This document shows positions 35,003 to 46,864 of a stretch of DNA of 64,000 bases, piece by piece (positions within the stretch are counted from its first letter, which is position 1; every line of letters starts with the position of its first letter). The translations under genes and the position numbers were made by a program. This DNA comes from Pestalotiopsis fici W106-1. Its lineage: Eukaryota > Ascomycota > Sordariomycetes > Amphisphaeriales > Sporocadaceae. The DNA is taken from the NCBI RefSeq assembly GCF_000516985.1, contig NW_006917092.1:2248619-2312618 (forward strand), given 5' to 3'. The notes beneath the pieces were generated by a model. That model saw nothing but the letters and a program-made list of their open reading frames with translations. It searched no databases and was not told the DNA's origin.

Positions 35003-36216
35003 GACGTTGCTATGCTTGCGTTATCATTCGTCCTTTTCGATAGTATGATTGGGTTGTATCTCTGTAGTCAACAGCGTTGATTCTCATACTGGAAATGCCA
35101 CGTTTTATAGTCAAATGACGTCTTGTTCAATTTTGGGGTCCGTAGCGTTAGGTTTGACCCCCGTCGGCCCAATTGAGACCCGGCAAGAGTGCAGAAGTCT
35201 CCGAATACAATTTCTCACGATTGTGATGTTATTCGCATACCCTTTCTCAGAACACTGGACGTCATTGCCGGAGAATTATATCTTGTGGCAACTCGTCCAA
35301 GCCACTTGCAAGTATTGCAAACTGTGACATAAATCTGCGGTCTATGTTTACTTATGAGCTGCTATCTGTACAGCCGGATGTGGCGAGAAAACTGATCTTC
35401 TCTTAGCTAAAAATTTCATGGTTGAGCTCGAGTGCCACCATACTCTATAAGTTAAGACATATAACCAGAAGTTTACGGAGTGGGTAATGTTGTTTGCACG
35501 GCGAGAGACCCGGACCAGCTGATATTTTGTTGCATGCACAGAAGACGGTGGGCAATTGCAGGCCCAGACCGTTATTAGGTGCTGGAGTATGAGAAATTGT
35601 TCCTTCTCACTGTGCAACTTGCTCATGATTGAGCTTAGCACAAATATGAATTCGATCACATTATTGAGCTTCATCAGAATCGGTTTCGTCACACGCATGA
35701 CACGAGGATTGTACCAGAGCGTGATGACTCACCAAAAAACGGCGATACAATACGCCAGCCTGGACTAGCGACCAAAAAGTATGCCAATAACCATTACACC
35801 GCAGTTGAGCAACTGAAAAGGGGTAATTATATATCCTCACTAGAAAAACCCTTCAAGATGATACCAATAATTACTATTCGGAGCAGAATTCGACCGTCCA
35901 TTATAAAGTCTGACCAATTCCCCGAGGACCGAGACTCCGGTCATACTCGGGCTTTTGGTGGAAGTGGAACTCGAGATTCGGCCCCGGTCATTTCGGGCAT
36001 TCGATAGTAGCAGGACCCTAGCTTTTGGCCCCAAAGCTTATTTGCCTATCGGGATCACTGGCGTCATTGATGTCAATTTTCTTGTCGCTCAATGCTTTGT
36101 TCCTAGCGGTCATTACCTCTTACACACTGTTTATGGTCTGGGTTCATTCTTTTTCTTTCTAGTTGGAAAGTTGCCTTCTCACTTAAAACTTTCCATGTTC
36201 TCGTGAAGCGGCGACC
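35003..36216. promoter_or_regulatory. Divergent intergenic region, oxidoreductase/ABC1 kinase
   Basis: The flanking genes diverge from this 1.2-kb segment, so promoters of both are expected. It is more AT-rich in the middle (35380-35800). No gene is recognised; a 116-codon minus frame at 35348-35698 has no domain. Confidence 0.4.
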
Positions 36217-38271
36217 ATGATTTCACGCATGGCAGGTCTCTGCAAGAGCCCGCTATCGCATAATTTGCCAGCGTCATCATGGCGGACCCTGTCTCGTGAT
36301 GTTGCTTCTCCAGTCACTCTCCGCCGGCTTCCACCCACATGGCGAACACAACACCAGCAACACATCTCGTCGCCCCGCCGCCATGTCCAGACCTCGTCGC
36401 AGTTCCAGCCCATGCGGCCGCCGTCCCCCGAGTCTCTGGGCAAGCCCAAGGCCGCCCGCGAGTTCAAGCGCAGCCGCAAGTGGACGCGGCGACTGCTCAT
36501 CCTCGCGGGCGTGGGCGGATCGCTGTACCTCGCGGACCGGCAGCTCTTCGCGTCGGGCGTCGGGCGCTCCCTGCGCACGTTTGGCAACGGCCTCTACGTC
36601 GCCCTCGACTACAAGCTCAACTTTCGCGCCGAGCCGCTGACGGGCGGCACCGTGGGCGACCTCCACCGACGCAGCGCCGAGCGCCTCTTTGAGCTCCTTC
36701 GGCACAACGGCGGTCTCTACCTCAAGATTGGCCAGGCTATCGCCATGCAAAGTGCAGTCTTACCACCTGAATTTCAGCGCATGTTTGCGCGCATGTTTGA
36801 CGATGCCCCGCAGGACTCGTGGAAAGAGATTGAAAAGGTGATACGGCAGGACTTTGGCGGCAAGAGCGCAGAAGAGGTCTTTGGCGTCAGCTTTACCGGC
36901 GAGGAGGGCAAGGGTCTCATGGAGAAGAAGGCGAGGGCCAGCGCGAGCGTGGCGCAAGTTCACTGGGCGAGGCTCCCCGATGGCAGAGAAGTAGCCATCA
37001 AGATTCAAAAACCCGAGATTGCCAAACAGGTCGGCTGGGACCTGTGGGCTTTCAAAGTGGTCATGAGGGTGTACACCTGGTGGTTCGACCTCCCATTGTA
37101 CTCGATTGTCCCCTTCATCACTGAGCGCTTGTTGCTCGAGACCGACTTTGAGTCCGAGGCTCGCAACTCGGAGACCATGCGGCAGCTAATCAGCTCGGAG
37201 CCTAGTCTGAAGGGCCGAGTCTATGTCCCCGTGGTCTACCCTGAATACACTACAAAGCGCATTCTGGTGACGGAATGGATTGAAGGTATACGTCTTTGGG
37301 ACAAGGCTGCCATGACTGGTCGTTGGACTGGCGGATATGGCCAAGGATCGCCCGGTGTGCACGGCGCCCAGCTGAGCGCGCCCAATGTGCAGGCGATTCA
37401 AAAGCAACTACGTGAGAACCCGGAAACGGACAAGCTCAAGCCTAACCGCGAGACGTGGAGAGGCAGGAATGGAAAAGGCGGCCTTGGACTGTCACCAAAG
37501 GAAGTGATGACCACGATAGTCGATCTCTTCTCGGCACAAATTTTCAAATGGGGCGTCGTCCACTGCGATCCGCACCCAGGCAACATCTTTGTCCGACGGC
37601 TGCCCTCGGGCCGAGCAGAGGTAGTTCTCATTGATCACGGTCTCTACGTCTACATGTCACCACAGTTCAAGCACCAGTACAGTCTCTTCTGGAAATCGCT
37701 CATGACGTTTGACAACAAGACTATTGGCGAGATCTCAGAGGAGTGGGGTATTAAGGCGCCGGATATCTTTGCCAGCGCCACGCTGATGCGGCCGTATGAG
37801 GGCGGAGACAATAGCACCCGCGCCGAGATCTTGCGCGAGATGCAAGGCAAGACGCAGGCTGAGCGCAGCTTCGAGGCTCAGCAGAGGATGAAGCAGGGTA
37901 TACGCGATGTCTTGGCCGACGAGGACAAGTGGCCCAAGGAGCTCGTCTTTATCGGTCGCAACATGCGCATTGTCCAGGGCAATAACCAATTCATGGGCTC
38001 GCCGGTGAATCGCATCAAGATGATGGGCAACTGGGCGTCTCGATCCTTGTACGAGGACCCCAACCTGCCGTGGGCGGAGAGGATGGCCAACGTGTGGCGG
38101 CATATGCTGTTCAAGACGGTGCTGCTAGCGACAGACGTCGCATTCTACACGTTCAAGCTTAGGCAGTGGCTGGGCTTGGGCGGCGGCATGGAGGACGAGG
38201 TTGAAGCTCGCATGAAGGACATGGCAAAGGATTTTGGCGTTGAATTACAGCATGAGGTGTTTGAAGGCTAA
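36217..38271 (+). CDS. Mitochondrial ABC1/UbiB-family kinase-like protein, MCP2/ADCK1 type
   Basis: Single exon of 684 aa. The N-terminus is rich in Arg/Ser/Pro (about 1-85), as for a mitochondrial presequence, followed by a membrane segment LLILAGVGGSLYLAD near 91-105. ABC1 hallmarks follow in order: KIGQ of the KxGQ motif near 170, the Ala-rich loop ASASVAQVH near 242, VAIKIQKP, ETDFESEA, the catalytic loop HCDPHPGN near 449-456, and LIDHGLY near 472, where a His replaces the Phe of the usual DFG. The DHG form is typical of the ADCK1/Mcp2 branch. Yeast Mcp2 (Cqd2) is an inner-membrane protein tied to coenzyme Q and phospholipid distribution. Real kinase or ATPase activity is not shown. An insert at about 365-430 is Gly- and Asn-rich. 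Confidence 0.92.
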   Translation: MISRMAGLCKSPLSHNLPASSWRTLSRDVASPVTLRRLPPTWRTQHQQHISSPRRHVQTSSQFQPMRPPSPESLGKPKAAREFKRSRKWTRRLLILAGVGGSLYLADRQLFASGVGRSLRTFGNGLYVALDYKLNFRAEPLTGGTVGDLHRRSAERLFELLRHNGGLYLKIGQAIAMQSAVLPPEFQRMFARMFDDAPQDSWKEIEKVIRQDFGGKSAEEVFGVSFTGEEGKGLMEKKARASASVAQVHWARLPDGREVAIKIQKPEIAKQVGWDLWAFKVVMRVYTWWFDLPLYSIVPFITERLLLETDFESEARNSETMRQLISSEPSLKGRVYVPVVYPEYTTKRILVTEWIEGIRLWDKAAMTGRWTGGYGQGSPGVHGAQLSAPNVQAIQKQLRENPETDKLKPNRETWRGRNGKGGLGLSPKEVMTTIVDLFSAQIFKWGVVHCDPHPGNIFVRRLPSGRAEVVLIDHGLYVYMSPQFKHQYSLFWKSLMTFDNKTIGEISEEWGIKAPDIFASATLMRPYEGGDNSTRAEILREMQGKTQAERSFEAQQRMKQGIRDVLADEDKWPKELVFIGRNMRIVQGNNQFMGSPVNRIKMMGNWASRSLYEDPNLPWAERMANVWRHMLFKTVLLATDVAFYTFKLRQWLGLGGGMEDEVEARMKDMAKDFGVELQHEVFEG

Positions 38272-41200
38272 AGAGACATAGACGGCCCATGAAACGATTT
38301 TGCGTGCCGCCAGCATTCCTCAAACATGATATAGAGAGGACCATGTAAAGCTATACAGTATAGAGTGTAAGTGGACTGGCAGGTTAAGGGACTCGTGGTT
38401 AGCATTGTATATAGATATCCCCGCTATGCACTTTGAATGAAATCTCTTATTGATCTTGTATCCATGGACATTGTACACACTTGTGTCTTTGGTATAAGGA
38501 GGTATACTCTGCCGATCTTTGCTAGCAGCATTCTGTATCTGGCCCGCCATCTCACTTGTGTGGAGGAGTAGTAGTAAGTCCGTAGTCTATGCCAAGAAAA
38601 AAGGCAGAGAGAGGGCCCCATGTGATGGCACGCGCCATCTTTCGACATCGGCACATTGGACATTAAGCGCCGACGTTTTATCGAATTAAAAACCCACAGT
38701 CATCGAAATATAACTAGCGAGATGTGAAACATGGCGGCCGAGAGTGCCTTGTTGCTTTTTTTTCCCTTTCCTCTCTTCGTGGGTCCTGAGTAAAGGTGCT
38801 GGTCGCTTGGTGCACTGTTCTTCGTTATAGTGCCCACATTATCTTTCGAGCTCCGAATATTTCAGGGTCTCGGTTGCGGCATCCATTTATTTAGACTTGT
38901 CACTTTGAAAGTCGAGACTATCCATCTTTGGATACGATATACTTGTTTGGTCAATCCTTTCATCTGGATTCCTCCTGGCGCGAATCGGAAGAAAATACGA
39001 GGGAAAGAAAGCAAAAGAGTTTCTGGTTCCCGAGTTCGTTTATACGCGTGCGGATCTCGTTTGGACTGTGCCGAAGTATTATCAAATCAGCCCAGCGTTG
39101 TCCTTACCCAGCAGACGGCCACGGGGCTAGAACACTGTCTCTCCCTATGGACCGTGGATGGACCACACAAAGTCAAACGCCTCGTAGGGAAAGAAATGAC
39201 AACAATGTCCTGAGAGGTCAGCACGATGGAAAGGTTTGCTCACGCCACACATTTTAGTAGTATGAACGACAGACAGGCTCGACAGGCCAAAAGACAGCAC
39301 AGAGGAGGGCCGGCGGGCGCTTTTAGTTGACTGGCCCGCTGCTAGATGCGGCTAATGTGCCCAGGGTGCTCTAGGTGGGGAGGGCCTTGACAACCTGCAA
39401 TCTTAGGGGTAAGATAATGTATGCAACCATGATTTCCAGCCGGCACCGATGGAGCCTTTAATGTTGCGTTTCTTCTCTAGACGGGACTCACGTGCCAACT
39501 AGGAAGGTATATAATAATGTATTACATATGGGAAGAGAGAGAGATTAACATGAATATCCGGGAAACTATGCATTACTGAAATGTGCAGCGTCTCTGTATG
39601 AACCATGGCGTTTGCGGCGAAAGCCAGATGCAGCCAGTCAATTCATCACCAGGGAATGTCGGGTACATTGAGGGTAGGGAAAAAAAAACGGCGCTGTTCG
39701 TTCTCGATCTCGGCGCGCAGATCACACGTGGGACTTAATTTAGTTAGCTCGGCGTGGAGATGGGGAGGGGTGTCACCAGTTTTGTCTTGCATGCGCGCCG
39801 CTTGAAGCTTCGCCCAAGTTTGGTAGCCTGTTTTGACTTCATGGGTGCTGGCTGGTAGTGAGCAATGTTGTGATGTCGATGGGAATCACAACTGTCGGGT
39901 CTATCTGTTCTTTCTGGAACACACTTGAGTAGTCGGGCAGGGACTTTTGGAGGCAAGTCTTTTTCTTGCTGCTTGATGATGCAAGGTAGTAGAGATTAAC
40001 ACCACTAAAAGTGAGAAGTGAAAAAGCCGAAGCCCTGGTCAGCTCGGTAATGTAGTGAGAGTGACAGTGAGCTGCTGCAAGGTAGCAATTTGTACCTGCG
40101 TGAGACCCTGGCCGTGGATCGGAACATAGAGTCCACTTCAGCACCCTGCCCTGCCCAGTCAAGCACGAATTACATGCAAACTTCCATACCCTCTACCAGA
40201 TGAGCACAAGGTGACCAAACCAAGTTGGGGCATCTCTCCCCTTTTCGTTGCTTTTGGACAGGGCCATTGGCGAGAATTCCCTGGCACTGGAGTGATGGAG
40301 AACTGAGAGAGCGAGAGAGAGAGGGTAGAAAAATAAAATAAAACTTAGACCAAAAGAAAAAGTTGTTGTTCCTGTTACAACGTCGCGATTGAATCTCACG
40401 ACCTTCAATTCCCCTCGTCCAGTCCACCTGTGGTGTACACTCGTTTTAAGTCTTCGCTGCCACGATCAGAGCGCGAACAAGCAAACGACCAGACTGTTCC
40501 AATCGATCCTAATCTCTATTTTCATTCTCCCATCCTCTCTAGGAAGGACCCTCACCTCTTCACTTCTTTTTTGAGTCCAACGACGACAGCGATAGACGCC
40601 AGTCTTGAGATAGGTCCCAAAATCTCGCTCGCTCAACGCGCCGCGCCCACCCTAGGTCTTACCCAATTGTGAGACAGACCTGCATTGGACGAACACCTGC
40701 AGCCACTGCAGCGCTCCCGTTTACGACATACAGAATCCTATACCGATCCTTCCCGCGATACCGCAAATCGTTTGTTTAGAGCTCTGCCTGATACCAAGGG
40801 GAAAAGGAAAAGGGATTCAACAATTTTCGAGTCAACATTGATCCTCTTTGCTCGAATTCTGGTATGTTATGAAACAATCTCCTTGGCAGATCGATTCCTT
40901 CTTCCCACATTCCCCTCCCTCTCGGCACTGGTTTCGAACAAAGCGCCGCAATATCGTTTGGGCCAGGACACACCATGCTCAGGCACCATATCCGGTACCA
41001 CGAGGTCTCGGCGGCGGTCGCAGGCTTCTAGTGGATTTGCATCTCCAAACCGATACATAGCGAGGAGGAATAGGTACGAAACCATTACTCTTAGCTGCAG
41101 ATCGACAAAGGCGCCAATTGGTTCGCCGCCTGACCACGGCGCTGGCGCCCATTACAGTCTGTATCCAATTCAGGCCATCCAGTCCCTTGGAGCCCCAAGG

Positions 41201-42297
41201 TATTGGATGAGGGAAATGCCGTCGTCGCCAGTCCTGCCGCAGCCCGTTTGGTTGGCGCCTTTTCCCTTGAAAACGAGAAAAAAGGCACCCCTTATCAAAT
41301 CCTTGCATGCGCGCCCGCATCTGCAAGGGCTCTCGGGGGCGCGCTGGTCTGCTTGGTCCGGTTCTGAAAGCAATTCCCAGTCTCAGTAGTGCTGTAGTAG
41401 TCCGTGACTTTTGGGGGAGGATTATATTATGACGAAGCTCCCCTTCTCGCTGCGCGCGCTGTTTCTTGCATGAGGGGAAGCGACCAGAGGGAAACTCATT
41501 TCCAGCGTCAACACCATCGTCGCTCTCGACACACCTTTGTCGGGACGGATGGCAGTCGCTTAGATTCATCCTTCGACGATTCATGAGATCATGGCAAGAG
41601 GCTAACTGTGATTTTGTCTCTTGTGACTATTTAGATTCCGCATCTTTCATCTACAGCGCCATATTTGCCCATCGCTCGTCGACTTATTTCAATCGCCTTT
41701 ACTCGCACACAATACAAGGAGGAGACTCGCTCGGCGCAACGTGTTGCTCCGATTCTCGTCACTTAGAAAGAAAAAACACGTCTTGAACATCGAAAAGGAC
41801 GGGTTTTTGGACCAACAACTACAACTGCGCATACGTGCATATACAGACAACGAATCGGGCCTGCTTCCCAAGTCTCACCACAGATTCTGTTACTTACAAA
41901 CGAGGGAAGCTTCTCTGATCGGTCAATCAATCAGGAATCGAGCACTACTTGTACCGTCGCCGCTGCCCTACTTGATCTTCCCATTGCCTTAGCTCGATCA
42001 CGTCGAGCTACTTCTTTTTAACACTCCCTGGGAGAATCGAAATATCAATTCAAATCGGATTCAGAAGTCGCGACTCTCGAACCGCGTCTTCTTCCATTGG
42101 TTTTTTTTTCAAGAACCAATAATAGACCATCAGATCTGCGCGCTCTCTTGTCTTTATTTGCCCTATTTGTTTCGGCCCGCACCTACCGCGCATCGAATCA
42201 AAAGGCTATTCATTCATTCATTCATTTAGCAACAGCGGCGCGAACGGAAGCTGCTAGCTGAAACCGTCAGAGTTTATGCTTAACCGACTTACATAAT
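38272..42297. promoter_or_regulatory. 4-kb gene-free region upstream of septin gene
   Basis: No supported gene. From about 40380 to 42297 the plus strand is pyrimidine-rich with many TC-tracts, as in long 5' leaders and promoters of fungal growth genes. It contains a GA-rich stretch near 40303-40324 and an ATTC repeat at 42208-42226. A 234-codon plus frame (40685-41389) and a 201-codon minus frame overlap it and lack domains. Confidence 0.4.
42208..42226. repeat. ATTC tetranucleotide repeat
   Basis: Between four and five ATTC units about 70 nt upstream of the septin start codon, within the probable leader. Confidence 0.85.
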
Positions 42298-43960
42298 ATG
42301 AGTCAAGACCCATCGCGTCGCACAAGCTTCGGGATGTTACTTCGACGCAGCAAGTCCGGCGACCTGGGGAAGGGGGGCAGGAAGCACAGAGAACAAGAAC
42401 AACGCCAGCAGGTGCCAAAGTCCCCTCCCCGCCTACCTGATATCTACAATGGACTTCCAGCTCCCGACCTGCAATCCTTTGGAGGAGACGGACGTCCCGA
42501 TTCCCTAGCCATTGTCTCGGGCCAGGCACACCAGCCTCGATATCAGCCAAAGTACCCTCCTTCAGGACGCGCTTCTATGGACCCTGGCCGTCCTTCCTTT
42601 TCGTCCATGCCTCCGATGCCGCCAATGCCCGCCGAGCCGGTGGTTGACCCCTATGCTCGTACTGAGAGCATGACGCACCGTGGAAGATATAGCTATGCCA
42701 GTACTGCTGCCACCAGCATCAACAGCCCGAGGCGAGTCCGCCGGCGCAAGGACCCAACTCCGTTCAAGTAAGCACATGCCACTGCATCAAAACGGCAGAA
42801 ACTCTCGTTTGCCCTCAATCGTGTTTTGTTCTTCGTCCTCGGGGCTCCGTCTTACTAACTTGCAATCAATTAGTATCTTGATCATGGGTACTCGCGGTTC
42901 TGGCAAGACCTCTTTCCTCGAGTTTTTGAAGCAGGCCTTCGCATTGCCGGAGAAGAAGCGTTCGCAGCGCGCCAACGAGATCGGCGAGGAGGTCACCATG
43001 AAAGCCACTGCGTCTGGCAATTTCATTCCCCATTACCTGGAGAGCGACATTGATGGTGAACGTGTTGGCCTGACTTTGTGGGACTCGGAGGGCTTTGAAA
43101 AGAACATTGTCGATCTCCAGCTGCGCGAAATGTCGGCCTTTTTGGAGAGCAAGTTCGAGGAGACTTTTGCCGAAGAAATGAAGGTGATAAGATCACCAGG
43201 CGTACAGGATACGCACATTCACGCGGTATTCCTCATCCTCGACCCAGCTCGTCTTGATCGCAACATATCCGCTTCCAAGTCCCTGAGCAAAGACCCTTCT
43301 CTGTCACCTACCGTGGGCGTCCTTGACGAGGACCTTGATTTACAGGTGCTGCGCACCCTGCAAGGAAAGACAACAGTCATCCCCATCATCTCCAAAGCCG
43401 ATACAATCACCTCTAAGCACATGGCCATCCTGAAGAAGAATGTATGGGCAAGTCTCAAAAAGGCAAACTTTGACCCGCTTGAAGCACTCGGCTTGGACGA
43501 AGACGACTCGGATTCTAGCAGAATCGACGAAGCTGACGAGGATGCCGAGGAAGATGCCCCCGAGGACGACCAAGGCTCGCCGGATGAAGCCGAGCACAGT
43601 GAAGAAAGTACTGGCAGCGACGCATTCCCCATCCAAGGCCAAACAACACCTGGCCACAAGAGACAACCAAGCTCAGCGTATAAGAACAAGCAGTCCGCTG
43701 AAGAGGACACTAACGAGGTTCCGCTGCTCCCCATGTCCATCATCAGCCCCGATCTGTATGAGCCAGAGGTCATTGGACGCAAGTTCCCGTGGGGATTCGC
43801 CAATCCATACGATGAGGAGCACTGCGACTTTACTAAGCTCAAAGATGCAGTCTTCAGCGACTGGCGAGGCGACCTCCGAGAGGCCAGCCGGGAGCAGTGG
43901 TACGAAGGCTGGAGAACCAGTCGCCTGAAGCACCGAGAGCCATCCGTTCGACGCCGATAG
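42298..43960 (+). CDS. Septin-family GTPase, AspE-like
   Basis: Two exons, 42298-42767 and 42874-43960, with a 106-nt intron containing a TACTAAC branch site, give 518 aa. The N-terminal ~155 residues are basic, Ser/Pro-rich and disordered, ending in the conserved block ESMTHRGRYSYAST and SPRRVRRRKDPTPF. The G domain begins at once: P-loop GTRGSGKTS at 162-170, G3-like WDSEGFEKN, and G4-like ISKADTIT. An acidic insert (DEDAEEDAPEDD) interrupts the domain after LGLDEDDSDSS. The conserved end is EVIGRKFPWGFANPY through WYEGWRTSRL. The G1 loop differs from canonical septins (GxxGxGKT kept, neighbours changed). I assign it to the filamentous-fungus-specific AspE-like group from memory of such proteins. 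Role: cortical scaffold or septum assembly partner, inferred from family. Confidence 0.85.
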
Positions 43961-44850
43961 AGACGTGTCAGGAACGTTTGAATGTTCCTGCAAATTTGGA
44001 ACTCGCTCATCCCAGCTGCTGATTCTGTACGGGCAGCATGGCTGAGACGCCACCTTCGCATGACTAGCGATTTCCTTTCGTCATTGTTTCACGTCTATGC
44101 AGCATACCCCAACTGTTTTTCTATTTCAACGTTCTATGTATTCTCTCGGCACTCCAAAAAAAAAAATTGCAGGCTGGTTTGACCCTACGGCGCAAACTTA
44201 GGATTTCCTCGAATGTTAGATAATTTACATTCTCATGGCATGGCTATGCACAACCGTGGACGCGCAGTTGTAGCTACAACTTGGTTGTCAACCCGGTAAC
44301 CTCCTGCCGCGCTCCCTGTGACCTCTGGTCAACACCCGTCACCATTGTTTTTGTTTGGGCCATGATTCTGAATGGGTCGTGATTCTGTATTCTTGGAAGA
44401 GACCTCTTGAGGTAGCAATGCAGGCTTAGTTGCACTCATGCATTTGGAGCGAAGGGCCACGGCAGTACTCAGCCATGAGCAATGATATCCCACCTTTGTA
44501 GTGTACTTACTTTTTCTTGATCTTTGGAATTTAATTCCTATTTCACTTCGCACTGGTCGCTCCCTCCTTTGAAGCCCATACATATCGGTATAAGTGATTT
44601 TCTGCATTGCCATGAAGTGAAAGAATTGACCCAGCTGGGACTAAGCCATTGTATGTCGTACTGTTGCAGACCGACAGTGAAACAACGAGGACACGCTTGA
44701 CAGACAAGACACGGAACTTGGTGGACTTCTGTTTGCTTGTTGTAAAATCGTCAAAGTATGCTTCTTCTTTTTTTATCGTGAGTGAAACATAAAGGCTCTG
44801 CCACCTATAATGGTCGAGATCACCCTCCATTTCTAGCTAAAATTGATGAT

Positions 44851-44899
44851 TATGCTCATCTAGGGGCATTATGGCACCCAAAAAGTCCAGATGAGCATA
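44851..44899. repeat. Inverted repeat / stem-loop
   Basis: TATGCTCATCT at 44851-44861 is perfectly complementary to AGATGAGCATA at 44889-44899. After a single bulged A the stem extends by GG/CC. The loop is about 22-27 nt. It lies about 900 nt beyond the septin stop, in a region without genes. Confidence 0.7.
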
Positions 44900-45761
44900 G
44901 ATACTCGCTGGGCCGAGGGAGATAGGGAAACAGTGCAATTCTCTTTTGCAGGGTTCAACACTTGGTTCGGAAAACTTGCCCTATCGTTGACGATGAGTTG
45001 GGGTTGCGTAGACGCAGTCCATCTGGGATCGAATGAGTCAGGCATAAATCCTAGGATCTCGGAGCATTGCTCGCTTGTTAACAGCGAATAAGAAAAAAGA
45101 AAAGGCAAAGGACTGCCGTCATGTCGGGTGGAGGATAGTGGCGACAGGTACACTACTCAAGCCCATATGATCGTTTGACGGAAGCATGGAACCATAACTT
45201 CGATCTCAAAGCCCCCGCATAGATTCAGCGAGTTAGCCAGTATTTCTCACATCAAAATCATCAATAGTTATAGCATCTGAAGTGTTCATGAGGCTCGGAA
45301 TTATTCTGTTGACTTGATGTGAATGAACACTCTGCACTTTACCATGGAAGATGGGTAGATAATTCTCCGTTGGTACCTCGGCAGTCTTATCAAAGTATCC
45401 CAAGACGTCATGAACGGGCGTCCGCTCAGAAACACGTGTATATATCAGCGAATTATGCCACTATGCTGTCATATAACTGCTAGATGGTTGTTCATTACCG
45501 CTTCGATGGCCGAGGAATGAAGCAAAACAACAAGACTGAACATGAGATTCAAACAAGGCATAGAAAAATGCATGCCCTATGAAATATTGAGAACCCGGCA
45601 AGAATCCGGCCTGGAATCCCAGTCGCCTGGTCAACAGAGGTCCTTTGTCACCGCATACTCGAGACTCTTGCAAACGAGCGCCACCCCCCTTCTCCGTTTG
45701 TAGAGTTCTTGGGATCCGATAATTTGTAGAAACTCCAACCAGCTCCCATCTTCTGGCAAGA

Positions 45762-45898
45762 TGGTGTAGTGGTCTGTTGATTAGCTTTCCTTCCTTCAAT
45801 GGTAAAGCCTCTGTTGCTCACTGGCACGCTTGGTATGCGAAATCTGTGGCCTTGCAAGATATGGGTTCAAATCCCTAAGCTGGCACCCTTTTTTTTTT
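45762..45898 (+). other. tRNA-like sequence with A/B boxes and T-run (degenerate)
   Basis: TGGTGTAGTGG at 45762-45772 fits the RNA polymerase III A box, GGTTCAAATCC at 45864-45874 fits the B box, and ten T follow at 45889-45898. A second weaker A-box-like sequence at 45821 is 43 nt from the B box, the spacing of an intronless tRNA. However, the T-stem has two mismatches and neither possible 5' end pairs with the acceptor-like AGCTGGCA. It may be a decayed tRNA or a tRNA-derived element; function is doubtful. Confidence 0.3.
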
Positions 45899-46840
45899 CC
45901 TACTCTCCCAATTCTTTCAACTTTCTTTTTCACATACTCCTTCTGTCATCTCTCCCTCTATTTATGTTAATTTTCAATTATTAGAGTCCCCCTTTATTAC
46001 TTAGTTTTAGTTCTTGGACATGAAATGTCTTGCTGGCAGGAATCTTGGACGAATATGGACGACATGTCGTTGTCTTCAACAAGCTGGGCCAGGCAACTGC
46101 TCATGAAGACGTGCACGTTGTGATCATTCAGCTGCTTATTAAATTCAAAGCTTGCGGGAATGGCCTAGTCTGCTACATATGCATTTCCTTGTCAATTTGA
46201 TGATCTCTCAGATTGACCTCGCTTTTCCTCTTCCGCCCCTCCTCCGTTTGCCGGAATGGTAATTTTCAGACGACCGACCCTCTTCGATATTTTGTCCAGC
46301 ACTCAAAGAATATACCAAAAGCAGATTCTTAGCAACCATTCATAAATCGTGTATTGGAGGAGAAGGGTGGTAGGTAAAAGAGCATACACGTCAAATGGCC
46401 ATGGCGAGAATAGGTGGCTTCGTGACCATCATTGGCCAAGAGCTGGGCCAAATCTCTCCAAGATATGTGGTCTGGCAACAGTCTCGAAACCAAGCCATGA
46501 TCATGTGGTGATTTTGAAAATCTTGTCGATTGTTGTATGCTCGCAATCGTCCCTAGAATGTAGCAGTTTTAGGCGTGGTATGGTCCGCTTAAATGCTTTG
46601 TCTGATACCTGGTCGCAGATGGCTTGATATCTGAATTATGGCATTGCGCTTTACTAATAAAGATGCTTGCGTTACGAATTACTCAAGTAAGCGGGGGGAA
46701 GAAGTAAAAAGGCGTGCTTCTGTCCAGTTGACCGCCAGGCTCAGCGTTGATACATCTACACATATTCACCATTCCATAGGACGTTGCTTTGGGAAGACCC
46801 GCTAGAAGTAGTTTGAATCCACATCCTCCTTGAACGACAT

Positions 46841-46864
46841 ATAGATAAATAGATAGATAGATAG
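46841..46864. repeat. GATA tetranucleotide repeat
   Basis: Imperfect run of ATAG/GATA units. Simple repeat only. Confidence 0.8.

Noticed and set aside
40685..41584. Overlapping 234-codon plus frame and 201-codon minus frame upstream of the septin gene
   Set aside because: Both have biased Ser/Arg/Pro composition, no domain, no splice support and overlap each other. They fit a pyrimidine-rich leader.
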